NCBI GenBank assembly: GCA_949294335.1
Contig: CASFGO010000028.1
Span: 1 to 64,000, forward strand
DNA length: 64,000 nucleotides
Direction: 5' to 3'
Source: an uncultured bacterium
GTDB taxonomy: Bacteria > Cyanobacteriota > Vampirovibrionia > Gastranaerophilales > Gastranaerophilaceae
Under the pieces are notes generated by a model. The model did no database searches and had not been told where the DNA came from. It saw only the letters and a program-made list of their open reading frames with translations. Shown one piece after another: positions 45,045 through 54,282 of this stretch; the stretch's first letter is position 1, and each line of letters opens with the position of its first letter. Both the position numbers and the translations under genes were made by a program.

Positions 45045-46202
45045 TTAATTATTTAGTAAGCCTCTAGCTGCTAATATTCCAACTGGAATACCACCAACTA
45101 ATAAACCAGGATTATCAGCTATAAATTCTGCTACAGATTTTCCTGCTGCTATAGCCATATCGCGGACACCTTTAACTGCACGTTTTACATATAATGGATC
45201 TAATGTATCTATTACTTCAGCTCCTTTTTCTTTAATTAATTTTTGAACTTTTTCAGATTCTGCATCTATTTTAGCTCTTGTTTTGTCTCCATCCTCGGTT
45301 ACAGTATCTTTAATATCTTCTGCAGTTTTTGTTACTGTATGTCTTGTATAATCATTTTCTGCTCTTACGACACCACGTGTATAGTTACCGTCTGCTGAAA
45401 TATGTTGATGTAGACCTGCTGTATTTACTGCATTTTGATATCGTGTTAAATCTCCATCTGCGGTAATATGATTATGAATAGAGGCAGTATTTTTATTATC
45501 ATTTGCAATCACACGATTTGTATTTTTATTATCGTTTGCAATTACTCTATTAGTTGATGCATCTATATTTGCATTTACTTTATCAAATCCTTCATCCATT
45601 TGGTTTGATAATTGAGCAGCATTTGTACTGTCGTTAATCATTATATCTCGAGCATTATTATTATCATTACTTACAATTAACGCTGCTAATTGTTCATTTG
45701 TCATTTTTGTTGCATTGATATATTCTTGTTTTACATCATTTGCCCATTGCATTAAATCCGCTGAATATCGAGCAACATCATCCATATACTGTGCATTTGT
45801 ATACTTAGGACGTGCACCTAAACTTTGTGGAACAAACATTGTATTACCATGCTCATACTTAAACATGTCATAAGCAGTTTTTACAACTGCATCAGCACGT
45901 TGTTCTGCTGTTTGTGCAGCTTCGGAGCCTTGCTTACCAAACTGAGCTTTATAATTTTTTTCTAAATCTTTTCCAGCTTTTTGCATGTTTTTTCTAGTTT
46001 CATTAGCAGTTTCTCCTGCATTATCAGTTGTTTCTACTGCTAAACCAAATTGTTCTGGGCTCCAACCCATATTTTGCATTTGTTGTTGAAATGCAAACAT
46101 CTCTGCAGCATCAAGTGTACCTCCACCATTAACATTTGCATTTTGTGCTAATGCATATAAAGGTGTACCACGTAATGCATCAATTGAAAATCCATTTGAC
46201 AT
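45045..46202 (-). CDS. Fibre-like repetitive protein with hydrophobic C terminus
   Basis: 385 residues, unknown. N terminus MSNGFSIDALRGTPLYALAQ, then NVNGGGTLDAAEMFAFQQQ, which looks like a lone EF-hand-type loop. The middle (about 175-330) is an Asn/Asp/Thr-rich repeat region (NRVIANDNKNT twice in a row, then ITADGDLTRY, ISADGNYTR), as in tail fibres or extended stalks. The end, LLVGGIPVGILAARGLL, is hydrophobic. The ribosome site AAAGGAGAG overlaps the codons of a spurious longer start, so ATG 46202 is used. FSID recalls the FDING tag of the sister proteins. Confidence 0.7.
   Translation of the reverse strand: MSNGFSIDALRGTPLYALAQNANVNGGGTLDAAEMFAFQQQMQNMGWSPEQFGLAVETTDNAGETANETRKNMQKAGKDLEKNYKAQFGKQGSEAAQTAEQRADAVVKTAYDMFKYEHGNTMFVPQSLGARPKYTNAQYMDDVARYSADLMQWANDVKQEYINATKMTNEQLAALIVSNDNNNARDIMINDSTNAAQLSNQMDEGFDKVNANIDASTNRVIANDNKNTNRVIANDNKNTASIHNHITADGDLTRYQNAVNTAGLHQHISADGNYTRGVVRAENDYTRHTVTKTAEDIKDTVTEDGDKTRAKIDAESEKVQKLIKEKGAEVIDTLDPLYVKRAVKGVRDMAIAAGKSVAEFIADNPGLLVGGIPVGILAARGLLNN
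45487..45552. repeat. Tandem 33-nt repeat inside the fibre-like gene
   Basis: Two adjacent 33-nt units (45487-45519 and 45520-45552), about 80 % identical, encode the repeated 11-residue NRVIANDNKNT. Confidence 0.85.
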
Positions 46203-46303
46203 ATTTATACTCTCCTTTCGCTTCACAGAATCTCAACTTATATTATTCTTAAGTTGTTATTAACTATGAGGATTTCAAAAAAGAGTTATTTCGTTACATT
46301 TCT

Positions 46304-46567
46304 TTATATTATCTGTTTAAATAATTCTAAAAATCTTTTTGCAGGTTTTACTAAATACTTATCTTTTTTATAAAAAATTGAAAAATCACGTTTGTATGTA
46401 TAACCTTTTACTTTGTTACAACAAACATTTTCTTGATGTGGGAAAAATTTTAAAAATAAATCTGGTAAAAATGATGCACCTAAACCCTCATTTATCATTG
46501 AATATATCGTTTCTGCATTATGACATTCTATTATTGGATTCAATTCAAAACCATTCTCTTCACACAA
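46304..46567 (-). pseudogene. LysR-type regulator, C-terminal fragment
   Basis: 87 codons resembling the end of a LysR effector-binding domain (ECHNAETIYSMINEGLGASFLPDLF is a strong family pattern; only part cited). The helix-turn-helix and about 200 residues are missing. Homology begins at the first codon and stops at the junction with the truncated adaptor gene, so the gene has lost its 5' end. No ribosome site. It cannot bind DNA. Confidence 0.8.
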
Positions 46568-47557
46568 TTAGAACTATCTGGGGAATTAAAACCATTTTTA
46601 CATACAGAAATTTTTTCAAGGATAAATGGATTAGTAAGCCAAAGATATGTTCAATTAGGAGAATATGTTCAAAAAGGTCAATTATTAGCTACAATTGATA
46701 CCCCTGACTTAGATGCAGAAGCTATGAGTGCAAAATCAGCTTTAATCTCTGCTGAAAAGCACTTAATGGAAACACAGTACCAATATAATTATGCAAAACA
46801 AACTTACGATAGATATCAAAAATCAGGAATTAATGGAGCTATATCAAAGCAAGAAATTGAGTCAAAATATAATGATTTTAAAACATCGGAAATGAATTAT
46901 TTAGGTGCAAAAGCTGATGTTGCAAAAGCTAAATCTGATTTGAACAGATTAATATCTCTACAAGGTTATAAAAGAGTAATTGCACCATTTAGTGGTGTAA
47001 TTAGCAAATATAACATTGATGCAGGTGCAAATGTTGTTGCAGGCGGTAGCACTACAAGTACAAGTTTATTTGAAATTCAACAAATTGATAAATTCAGAGC
47101 AACAATTTTTGTACCTCAAAACTATGTTAGATTTATTAATAATAATCAAGCCGTAGATATATTTATTCCGGAAAATCCTCAACAAAAAATTAGAGGTTAC
47201 ATATCTCAAATCTCAGGAAAATTAGATAATGTTTCTCGTTCAATGGAAGTAGCTCTTGTTATTCCAAATGATGAAAATTACGGATTATATAGTGGATTAT
47301 ACGTTAAAACAATTATAAATATAAACGATTCTCCAAAAATACTAACAGTTAATCCAGCTTGTATTACAACTTTAACAACACCTGATCAATATGTAGTTGA
47401 AGTAAAACCTGATTCTACAATTCATTTCATTAAAGTTAAACAAGGCAGAGACCTAGGTGACAGAATTGAAATATTAGAAGGATTAAAAGGTGATGAAAAA
47501 TTAATCACCAATATCAAAGATGATTTCAAAGAAGGACAAAAAATTAAATTCAAATAG
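46565..47557 (+). pseudogene. RND efflux periplasmic adaptor (HlyD/MFP), 5'-truncated
   Basis: About 330 codons from LELSGELKPFLHTEIFSRI: the lipoyl half (YVQKGQLLATIDTPDLDAE), a coiled coil (ALISAEKHLMETQYQYNYAK to LNRLISLQ), second lipoyl part (RVIAPFSGVISKYNIDAGAN) and barrel domains with GLYSGLYVKTIIN. It lacks the signal peptide and first strand. The frame stays open upstream to 46520 but that part is antisense to the lysR fragment, with no start signal. No RND pump or TolC follows. Probably a dead remnant; a chance start is possible. Confidence 0.75.
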
Positions 47558-47589
47558 CAAATTATTTTTTGTTTGATTATTATAAAAAT

Positions 47590-48012
47590 ATGGCACCAAT
47601 AAAACCAACTAAAATAACAGATAGAATTTTATATAACAAAGATGGCCAATATAATATGATTTCACTAAATCAAAATAAATTACTTGGCTATATTGCTCTT
47701 GCACCTAAAAAAGATACACTATATATCTCTAAACTTAGAAGCTATTATCCAGAAAATAAACAGCTTAAAGTTGGAACATCGTTAATTAACTTTGCAAAAA
47801 AAATGAGCAAAAAAATGGGGTTTGATGGAAAACTTAATGTAATTGCATATAAAACCGACTACTGGGATAAAGATCCTCATAAATTTTATAGAAAACAAGG
47901 TTTTACAACAAACTACCATGAAAAAGACGAAATGCTAGATTTTTGCATAGAATATAACATTGATATTCCTCACTATATGAAACAAGGTATAAGTATGGAT
48001 TATAAAGGTTAA
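47590..48012 (+). CDS. GNAT-like acetyltransferase
   Basis: About 140 residues. LYISKLRSYYPENKQLKVGTSLINFAKKMS (cited in part) followed by KLNVIAYK and DPHKFYRKQGFTT resemble the beta4-P-loop-helix and late FYxKxGF of GNAT proteins, though the P-loop (here LKVGTSL) is poor in Arg. Substrate unknown. TATTAT ends 6 nt before ATG 47590 with no ribosome site. It lies just after the truncated adaptor gene but is not related to it. Confidence 0.6.
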   Translation: MAPIKPTKITDRILYNKDGQYNMISLNQNKLLGYIALAPKKDTLYISKLRSYYPENKQLKVGTSLINFAKKMSKKMGFDGKLNVIAYKTDYWDKDPHKFYRKQGFTTNYHEKDEMLDFCIEYNIDIPHYMKQGISMDYKG

Positions 48013-48014
48013 AA

Positions 48015-48275
48015 TTATTTTCCTAACATATCTGCCATACGTTTTGCCCTAATTACATTTCTTATAGTATTGTTAGTATTCCTATTTTTTATACGATGCC
48101 TTCTATTTTTATAATAGGTATAATCGTTATAATTATTACCATAAGAATATGTATTATCACCCCAAGAATTTACTCCATATTGACCTGGCCAAGGATTAAA
48201 TGCCATATTAGCAAATACTGATGTTGTATTTAAAATCATTGTTAATATTAATATGTATAAAGATAATTTTTTCAT
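48015..48275 (-). CDS. Small exported Asn/Tyr-rich protein
   Basis: About 86 residues. Signal peptide MKKLSLYILILTMILNTTSVFA, then a Trp/Tyr/Asn/Gly-rich part (FNPWPGQYGVNSWGDNTYSY) and a basic end (RRHRIKNRNTNN, VIRAKRMADML). No known domain. Probably a periplasmic or surface-associated peptide. ATG 48275 begins the signal peptide. Confidence 0.6.
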   Translation of the reverse strand: MKKLSLYILILTMILNTTSVFANMAFNPWPGQYGVNSWGDNTYSYGNNYNDYTYYKNRRHRIKNRNTNNTIRNVIRAKRMADMLGK

Positions 48276-48373
48276 ACACAAATTCTTATCTAAAAATAAA
48301 AAATAAAATCCGACAAATATATATAGCCTACATAGTGAATGTTTTATTTATATGAATTATAGAGAATATCAGT

Positions 48374-49102
48374 ATGAAAAAATTAATTGCTTTATTATGT
48401 TTAATTTGTATGGGGACAAGTGGATTTGCACAAACTTGCTGCGATAACCAACAACCTCCTTGTGAAGAAGTTCAAAGATATGAACATACTTTTTACGAAA
48501 AAGGTGCAACATCTAATCAGGTTGCTATTACTAATCTAAGAAATATTGTATGTAAAGGAAATGCTCTTAAAGTAGCATTTAATTGCAAATTCAAATCAGA
48601 ATGTGCAAAAGCAGGAGATACAATTAATTTTACTCTTCCTGATGCTTTATATACTGAAGAAGGAACTTTATTAATTCCGGCATGTTCTACTGTAATTGCA
48701 GATATTATAAGAATAGAAAAACAAAGATTTCCAAACAAAAACGCAAGAGTATATCTAAACTTCAAATGTATAGTTTTTCCTGATAACACAACAGTTTGCA
48801 TGAGTGGTAAACCTTTAACAAAAGATGGTAGCTTAAAAGAAGGTCCTTGGATGACAACAGGAAAACTTGCTCTATATACAATTGGATTAGGTTGTGTTGG
48901 AGCTGGTGCAGGTACAGGTTTTGCATTTATACCAAACCCTGCAAAACTAGGTGTTGGGTTTGCTGTTGGCATTCCTGTTGGTTGTACTGTAGGTCTTATT
49001 ACAGGTCTTTTAACTCCAGGGTTGAAATATCATGCTAAAAAAGGTGAGAATATTAAAGTAATTCTATGTGAACCTATGTCACTACCTAAAATATGTAAAT
49101 AA
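48374..49102 (+). CDS. Exported protein with Gly-zipper membrane segment
   Basis: 242 residues, unknown. Signal peptide MKKLIALLCLICMGTSGFA; the mature part has eight or more Cys, many paired for disulfides, and a beta-rich domain (LRNIVCKGNALKVAFNCKFK to GKPLTKDGS). About 165-215 is a Gly-rich hydrophobic stretch (YTIGLGCVGAGAGTGFAF, LGVGFAVGIPVGCTVGLITG) like a glycine zipper that inserts into a membrane. A periplasmic, perhaps outer-membrane-associated, protein. Confidence 0.65.
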   Translation: MKKLIALLCLICMGTSGFAQTCCDNQQPPCEEVQRYEHTFYEKGATSNQVAITNLRNIVCKGNALKVAFNCKFKSECAKAGDTINFTLPDALYTEEGTLLIPACSTVIADIIRIEKQRFPNKNARVYLNFKCIVFPDNTTVCMSGKPLTKDGSLKEGPWMTTGKLALYTIGLGCVGAGAGTGFAFIPNPAKLGVGFAVGIPVGCTVGLITGLLTPGLKYHAKKGENIKVILCEPMSLPKICK

Positions 49103-49105
49103 CAC

Positions 49106-49133
49106 TAGACAAATGATTAAAACATATTATAAT
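49106..49133 (+). promoter_or_regulatory. Phosphoesterase gene promoter (leaderless type)
   Basis: TAGACA (49106-49111), a 16-nt spacer and TATAAT (49128-49133) end 6 nt before the ATG at 49140. Confidence 0.65.
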
Positions 49134-49139
49134 TAATCT

Positions 49140-49976
49140 ATGAAAAAGATTTTGTTTGTTTTAGTGTTCTTATTAACTGCAAATATTACCCTTGCAGATA
49201 CATTAATTTTTGCTCAAATTACAGATGTTCACATTCCTGCAAAAACTAATCAACCTATCTTAAGAAGGGATTTATCAAAAGCAGAAGAAAATCTAAGATG
49301 TGCAATTCGTAAGATTAATAATGATGATTCTATTCAATATGTATTCTTTACAGGAGATTCTGTTGACAGGTCATACGAAGAATTATATTCAAAATTTTTC
49401 AATATAGTAAACAACTTAAACAAACCGTACTATATTGCACTAGGAAATCACGATGTTAATTCTCCTTATGGAATGAACAAAAAAGAAACTTTAAAACTTA
49501 TACACAACCTATCTAGATATCATCAATATTATCCGAATTATTATGTTGAATTAAACAATGATTTTATTGCAGTTATGCTTGATGGAACAAATGACTATGT
49601 TATAGATTCAAGAGGATATTTTAATAAAGAAACTCTCCAATGGCTAGAAAATGTACTTCAAGAGAATCAAAATAAAAAAGTTTTAATATTCCAACATTTT
49701 CCAATAGTTGAACCTTCTAAAGAATCAATATATGAATATTTACACAAAATCCGTAATAAAAGAGCTTTATTAAAAGTGATAAAAAAATACAATAATGTAA
49801 AACTGATTGCATCAGGACATTATCATAGAAAAGGTGAGTTTGAAAAATACGGAATAAAACATTATTCTACACCTGCATTATTTCTCACACCTTCATACTA
49901 TAGAGTAATAAAAATAGACTATGAACCTTGTGGAGATATCAATAGTATTGAAACTGAATTAATTAAAAACAATTAA
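49140..49976 (+). CDS. Exported calcineurin-like metallophosphoesterase
   Basis: 278 residues with signal peptide MKKILFVLVFLLTANITLA. Motifs in order: FAQITDVHIP (D-x-H), FFTGDSVDRS (GD), IALGNHDVNSPYG (GNHD), IFQHFPIV (H) and IASGHYHRKG (GHxH), the complete two-metal site of the family, similar to PhoD/ApaH-like periplasmic enzymes. Substrate unknown; phosphodiesters or lipid-linked phosphates are possible. Its stop overlaps the convergent SulP stop by 4 nt. Confidence 0.9.
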   Translation: MKKILFVLVFLLTANITLADTLIFAQITDVHIPAKTNQPILRRDLSKAEENLRCAIRKINNDDSIQYVFFTGDSVDRSYEELYSKFFNIVNNLNKPYYIALGNHDVNSPYGMNKKETLKLIHNLSRYHQYYPNYYVELNNDFIAVMLDGTNDYVIDSRGYFNKETLQWLENVLQENQNKKVLIFQHFPIVEPSKESIYEYLHKIRNKRALLKVIKKYNNVKLIASGHYHRKGEFEKYGIKHYSTPALFLTPSYYRVIKIDYEPCGDINSIETELIKNN

Positions 49977-51502
49977 TCCTCATGCTCTTTATGGAACAAA
50001 TGCCACTTAAAACTTGGATAAGTCTTACTTATCTCATCCCATTTTATCAATAATTCATAACCTTGTACTTTTTTCATTCTATCTTTTTCCCAAGATTTTA
50101 TGAAATCAACACAGGCATGATCTATATAATGAAGTCGTTCTGTACATAAGGTAATATTTTTATCCTTTGGTAAATGTTCCAATGCATCTATTAAGGTCGG
50201 AAGTTGTAAAAATGTTATATTACCATGTAATTTTGCAACAACTCTATTTTCTGATTCAATATACTCAGAATCAATATCAACCTTTAATACTTTATATGCG
50301 CTTTTTATAAATGCACAGATAAAACCAATCAAAATACCTTCAAATAAATTAGTGAACAATATTGAAACAAGAGTAATTAAATAAATGGCAAACTCTCCTC
50401 TACTTAATTTCAATAAATGTTTTGCAGCATCAATATCAACTAACTTATAACCTGTATAAACTAATATTGCAGCCAAAGAAGATATAGGTATATAATTTAA
50501 TACAAAAGGAAATACTGAAACAAATAATAACAACCAAACCCCATGCAATACAGCAGACAATCTTGTTTGAGCATTAGCATTAATGTTAGCAGCACTTCTT
50601 ACAATTACACCTGTAATAGGCAACCCACCTAAAAATCCTGATAATGAGTTCCCAATACCTTGTGCAATAATTTCTTTATCGTAATCTGTTTTTGATCTCG
50701 TACACATTTTATCAATTGCTGCAGAAGTCAATAATGTTTCTGCACTGGCAATAAAAGTTATAACAAGTGCATTTAAAATAACTGTTGGATTTAATATATG
50801 AGAAAATTCTGATAATTGTATAAAATTAATCCCACTCCAAAAATTATCCCCAACTTGTAAATATGTAATATCCAAATGAGTAGCATTTGCAACCAATGAA
50901 GCTGTTATTACACCAACTAAAGCTGATGGAATTACTTTTAATTTTTTATATGGTAATAAATTCCATAACAATATCATTGATATTGTTAATATACCAATTG
51001 TACAGGCATGATGGTGCTGAGATCCATCTAATGGTAAAACAGAATTATATATTACACTCAATAAATCCTTTATATTATTAATAAAATTATTCTGAGGAGA
51101 ACTATCTAACATAATATGGAATTGGGACAAAAATATAGAAATCCCAATCCCTGCAAGCATACCCTGAATTATTGCAGGGGATATTGCCCTAAACCATTTA
51201 CCAAAAGATAAAATCCCAAAAGTAATTTGAATAAGCCCTACAAGAAAAATTATCAAAAATAACTTCTCAACACCTTGAGTTTGAATAATATCAACAATTA
51301 TCAATATTAAACCTGCAGCAGGACCAGAAACTTGAAGCGAGTTACCAGAAAATAATCCTACAACAATTCCACCTATAATTCCTGATACAATCCCGCTATA
51401 TATAGGTAATCCACAAGCGATAGATATACCTATAGCCAATGGAAGTGCTATCAAAAATACTATTATTGATGCCAAAAAATCTTTTTTTATTATATTCAAC
51501 AT
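49973..51502 (-). CDS. SulP-family anion transporter
   Basis: 509 residues: about 12 membrane helices (LASIIVFLIALPLAIGISI at the start) and a C-terminal STAS domain at about 410-500 (VVAKLHGNITFLQLPTLIDA). The SulP pattern GSLSGFLGGLPITGVIVRSAANINA-type region is present (part: GFLGGLPITGVIVRSA). Close relatives carry sulfate or bicarbonate; in cyanobacteria BicA belongs here, but the substrate cannot be decided from sequence. Ribosome site AAAGGA. Confidence 0.9.
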   Translation of the reverse strand: MLNIIKKDFLASIIVFLIALPLAIGISIACGLPIYSGIVSGIIGGIVVGLFSGNSLQVSGPAAGLILIIVDIIQTQGVEKLFLIIFLVGLIQITFGILSFGKWFRAISPAIIQGMLAGIGISIFLSQFHIMLDSSPQNNFINNIKDLLSVIYNSVLPLDGSQHHHACTIGILTISMILLWNLLPYKKLKVIPSALVGVITASLVANATHLDITYLQVGDNFWSGINFIQLSEFSHILNPTVILNALVITFIASAETLLTSAAIDKMCTRSKTDYDKEIIAQGIGNSLSGFLGGLPITGVIVRSAANINANAQTRLSAVLHGVWLLLFVSVFPFVLNYIPISSLAAILVYTGYKLVDIDAAKHLLKLSRGEFAIYLITLVSILFTNLFEGILIGFICAFIKSAYKVLKVDIDSEYIESENRVVAKLHGNITFLQLPTLIDALEHLPKDKNITLCTERLHYIDHACVDFIKSWEKDRMKKVQGYELLIKWDEISKTYPSFKWHLFHKEHED

Positions 51503-51680
51503 GCCTGTATCCTTTATTAATTCAATCTTTACTGCATATTAACATATTTAGTGTAATTTTAACAATTAAGAAATGTAACAGATTTTAAGATAATCCTAAA
51601 GTTTTATAAAAAAATACCGATATACACACCGAGGGAAAAATTCATTATCACAAAAATTTAAAAGAAGGGTGTGTATCAAT

Positions 51681-52244
51681 ATGAAAAGAACAATCATAGC
51701 TTTATTAAGCGTGCTATTTTTTGCTGTTTCACCAGCATTTGCATCATATAATCTAAAACATTTTTCAACAGATGAAAAAATCTTAGCAGCATTAACAGTA
51801 TTAAACAACAACGGCGGAGAAGAAGTTCTTGATAATCTTGCAGAAAATGGAGTAAAAATAATATTCTATGATTTAACAATGATGGATTTTAATTACTCCA
51901 AAGATTATGCAATCGCATCAGTTGGAACATTAGGAGAAAGATATATTTTAATCAACTCCAGATACAAAAATTCTCCAAAAGAAGCATTAGCTTGTCTAAT
52001 AGCTCACGAAAGTTTCCACAAATTAAAAAGAGCAACATTTGCAGAAGAAGTTAAATGTACACAAGTTGAAGCTTACTACTGGCACAAATTAAAAAATCAA
52101 GTAACTAACACTACAACCAATGAATTAACAAACCGTTTAAATAAACTTGAAGCATTATATTTAGCATCTACACCTAATAATGATAGAATAGCTGATTCAA
52201 TAATACACAACCAATTCTATAGAGCTCAATTAGCTATTAAATAA
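51681..52244 (+). CDS. Exported zincin-like protein (HESFH)
   Basis: About 187 residues with signal peptide MKRTIIALLSVLFFAVSPAFA. The segment ACLIAHESFHKLKRATFAEE gives an HExxH zinc motif, and VKCTQVEAYYWHKL offers the Glu third ligand 18-20 residues later, as in small gluzincins. No other domain. A periplasmic protease is likely but unproven. Start taken at the signal-peptide ATG; AGAAGGG precedes it. Confidence 0.68.
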   Translation: MKRTIIALLSVLFFAVSPAFASYNLKHFSTDEKILAALTVLNNNGGEEVLDNLAENGVKIIFYDLTMMDFNYSKDYAIASVGTLGERYILINSRYKNSPKEALACLIAHESFHKLKRATFAEEVKCTQVEAYYWHKLKNQVTNTTTNELTNRLNKLEALYLASTPNNDRIADSIIHNQFYRAQLAIK

Positions 52245-52868
52245 TTAACATTTTATAAAAACTGATTTAGGTTTTTTACAAATTGGACATACATAATCAT
52301 CAGGCTCTTTAGTTATATCTCCTTCATAAATATAATTACAAATTGTACACCTGTAACATAATTCAGAATTTACTTTTTCTTCTACATAAGTCGGAGCAGT
52401 CTTAGGACTGCTTCCTTTTTTAACTTTATGATAATAAGCATAAGTCATTGGAGTATCACCATGCAAAATATCACCATCAATTATTCGACCTAAAAATATC
52501 GTATGTGTTTCTGTTTCCATTTTGTCTATTATTTCACAAATAATATAACCAATTGCATCTTTCAATATAGCAACATCATCTGTAATTTCGTATTCTATTT
52601 TTTCAAATTTATCAACCGTTTTACCTGTTTCAAAACCAAATACGGGAATTATATCATCATTTACATGTTCTCCAAGAATTGATATAGCAAATTTCCCACA
52701 TTTTTCCATACATTGATGTGTATAATTTTGATGATTAATACTAACAGCAATAGTGTCATACGAAACTTGCATAATACTATTTGCAATACAACCAGTTGGT
52801 TTATTATCGTTCATAGTTGAAACAACATAAACACCGTAAGACAAATCTTTAAGAACTTCATTATTCAT
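52245..52868 (-). CDS. Flavin reductase-rubredoxin fusion (Hrb-like flavoredoxin)
   Basis: 207 residues. An FMN-binding flavin-reductase domain (1-155; GVYVVSTMNDNKPTGCIANS, ETETHTIFLGRIIDGDILHG) is joined to a rubredoxin-type iron centre (YRCTICNYIYEGDITKE then DYVCPICKKPKSVF) with two CxxC pairs. The iron domain is the short rubrerythrin-like form. Relatives (high-molecular-weight rubredoxins) pass electrons from NAD(P)H to oxygen- or NO-reducing flavodiiron proteins, fitting an anaerobe. Confidence 0.88.
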   Translation of the reverse strand: MNNEVLKDLSYGVYVVSTMNDNKPTGCIANSIMQVSYDTIAVSINHQNYTHQCMEKCGKFAISILGEHVNDDIIPVFGFETGKTVDKFEKIEYEITDDVAILKDAIGYIICEIIDKMETETHTIFLGRIIDGDILHGDTPMTYAYYHKVKKGSSPKTAPTYVEEKVNSELCYRCTICNYIYEGDITKEPDDYVCPICKKPKSVFIKC

Positions 52869-53027
52869 ATAACACCTCGCTTGATGTTATTATAATAAAT
52901 TTTTATACATACATCAATAAGATATATGTACATTAAATTTAGCCTCAAAATTCTAATATTCCACATATATGTAGATTATTTTATAAATTTTTAAAAATAT
53001 GTTAAATAAACATATAGGAGAAATATC

Positions 53028-53246
53028 ATGGAAATTAGAAACATAATAAAATATATTTTATTCTGTAAAAATACTACACTTACACAATTAGCAAATTATC
53101 TAACAATTGCAACTAATAAAAAATATAATGTAGACTTACTATCTAAAAAACTTATAAGAAAAACCTTACGAGCAGAAGAATTTAAACTTATTCTTGAAAT
53201 ATTAGGGTATGAAATCAAAGTTGTAAAAAAAGTAGAAGAAAACTAA
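53028..53246 (+). CDS. Small helix-turn-helix-like protein
   Basis: 72 residues. The spacing of TLTQLANYLTIATNKKYNVDL and KTLRAEEFKLILEILGYEIKVVKK is that of a Cro/XRE-like DNA-binding domain without a further part. Good ribosome site (AGGAGA). Two ACATATATGT-like palindromes lie in the preceding 130 nt and may be its own sites. Target unknown. Confidence 0.65.
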   Translation: MEIRNIIKYILFCKNTTLTQLANYLTIATNKKYNVDLLSKKLIRKTLRAEEFKLILEILGYEIKVVKKVEEN

Positions 53247-53278
53247 TGTTTGTAGAATAATTTTAATTTGTCTAAATT

Positions 53279-54256
53279 CTAATTCAAATATTTTTTAATC
53301 AAAAGTTTCTTTAGTGCTCTTGCATTTACACTCTGTTCATCTATTTCAAGAATCTTATCAAGTGATTTTATAGCTTGTTTATAATCACCCATATTCTTAT
53401 AAATTACTGACATGGAATAATGAGCATCAATAAATTTGTCATCAAACTCAATAGCTTTTTCTAAATCCTCTAATGCTGATTTTAATTCCTTTTCATCCTC
53501 TGTTTTGGTCGCAAAAACTATCTGAGCACGATTGAAATATGCATCCACCATATTCTTATCTATATCTATTGTTTTTGAATAATATTCATATGCCTTTTTA
53601 TAATTTTCTTTTTGAAATTCTATAATACCTATAAACATATAAACAGGTGCAAAATCAGGTTTCAATTCAATAACTTTATTGTATGCAGACATTGCTTCTT
53701 GAGTATTACCAACATTTGCCTCTTGTATTCCTAAATTGAAATAATATTTATAATCTTTATGGCTATTTTCTGCATTCTTTAATAAATCAGAATACTTCTC
53801 ATCTTCTTTTAAAATCTTAATTAAATCCTGTTTATTATATTCTGCTATCTTTAATTTTGGAGATAACATTAAAGCCATATCATAATCATTCATTGCTTTT
53901 TCAAATTCGCCCTTATGGAAATATGAAAAACCTCGATTGTTATATGCAAGAGCATTTCTTTTATCTAATTCTATAGCTTTTGTATAACCCAATATAGCAG
54001 AGTCATAATCTCCTGCTTCATCTTTGGCATTTGCGAGATTGATTATTACTTCAATATTATTAGGCTCTATTGATAAAGCTTTTTCAAAATTCTTTAATCT
54101 TTCATCTGCGTCAGTTGATGCTACACCCATATAGAAATAATAATCGTATTTTGTTCCTATTCGCTTTAAATCATTTCTTATAAGTTTTCTTGCTGATATA
54201 TAATCCTTTTTGACGATACAATCATCTATCTTTGATAATAATTTTGATTTATCCAT
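53279..54256 (-). CDS. Tetratricopeptide-repeat protein
   Basis: 325 residues with about eight TPR units from residue 17 on (KALSIEPNNIEVIINLANAK, AIELDKRNALAYNNRGFSYF, VIELKPDFAPVYMFIGII, IEFDDKFIDAHYSMSVIYKN). No signal peptide. TPR proteins mediate protein-protein contacts; partner unknown. TATAAT lies 6 nt before the ATG. It is close to, and transcribed after, the UbiB-like gene, which ends 27 nt upstream of its ATG. Confidence 0.85.
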   Translation of the reverse strand: MDKSKLLSKIDDCIVKKDYISARKLIRNDLKRIGTKYDYYFYMGVASTDADERLKNFEKALSIEPNNIEVIINLANAKDEAGDYDSAILGYTKAIELDKRNALAYNNRGFSYFHKGEFEKAMNDYDMALMLSPKLKIAEYNKQDLIKILKEDEKYSDLLKNAENSHKDYKYYFNLGIQEANVGNTQEAMSAYNKVIELKPDFAPVYMFIGIIEFQKENYKKAYEYYSKTIDIDKNMVDAYFNRAQIVFATKTEDEKELKSALEDLEKAIEFDDKFIDAHYSMSVIYKNMGDYKQAIKSLDKILEIDEQSVNARALKKLLIKKYLN

Positions 54257-54282
54257 AAGATAATTATATCAGTAAAATATTT

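Noticed and set aside
45487-45552. CRISPR-like repeats
   Set aside because: Two adjacent units without spacers, in frame inside a coding region.
46339-46698. Open frame across the lysR-adaptor junction
   Set aside because: It is out of frame with both remnants, has no start signal and encodes no recognisable pattern.
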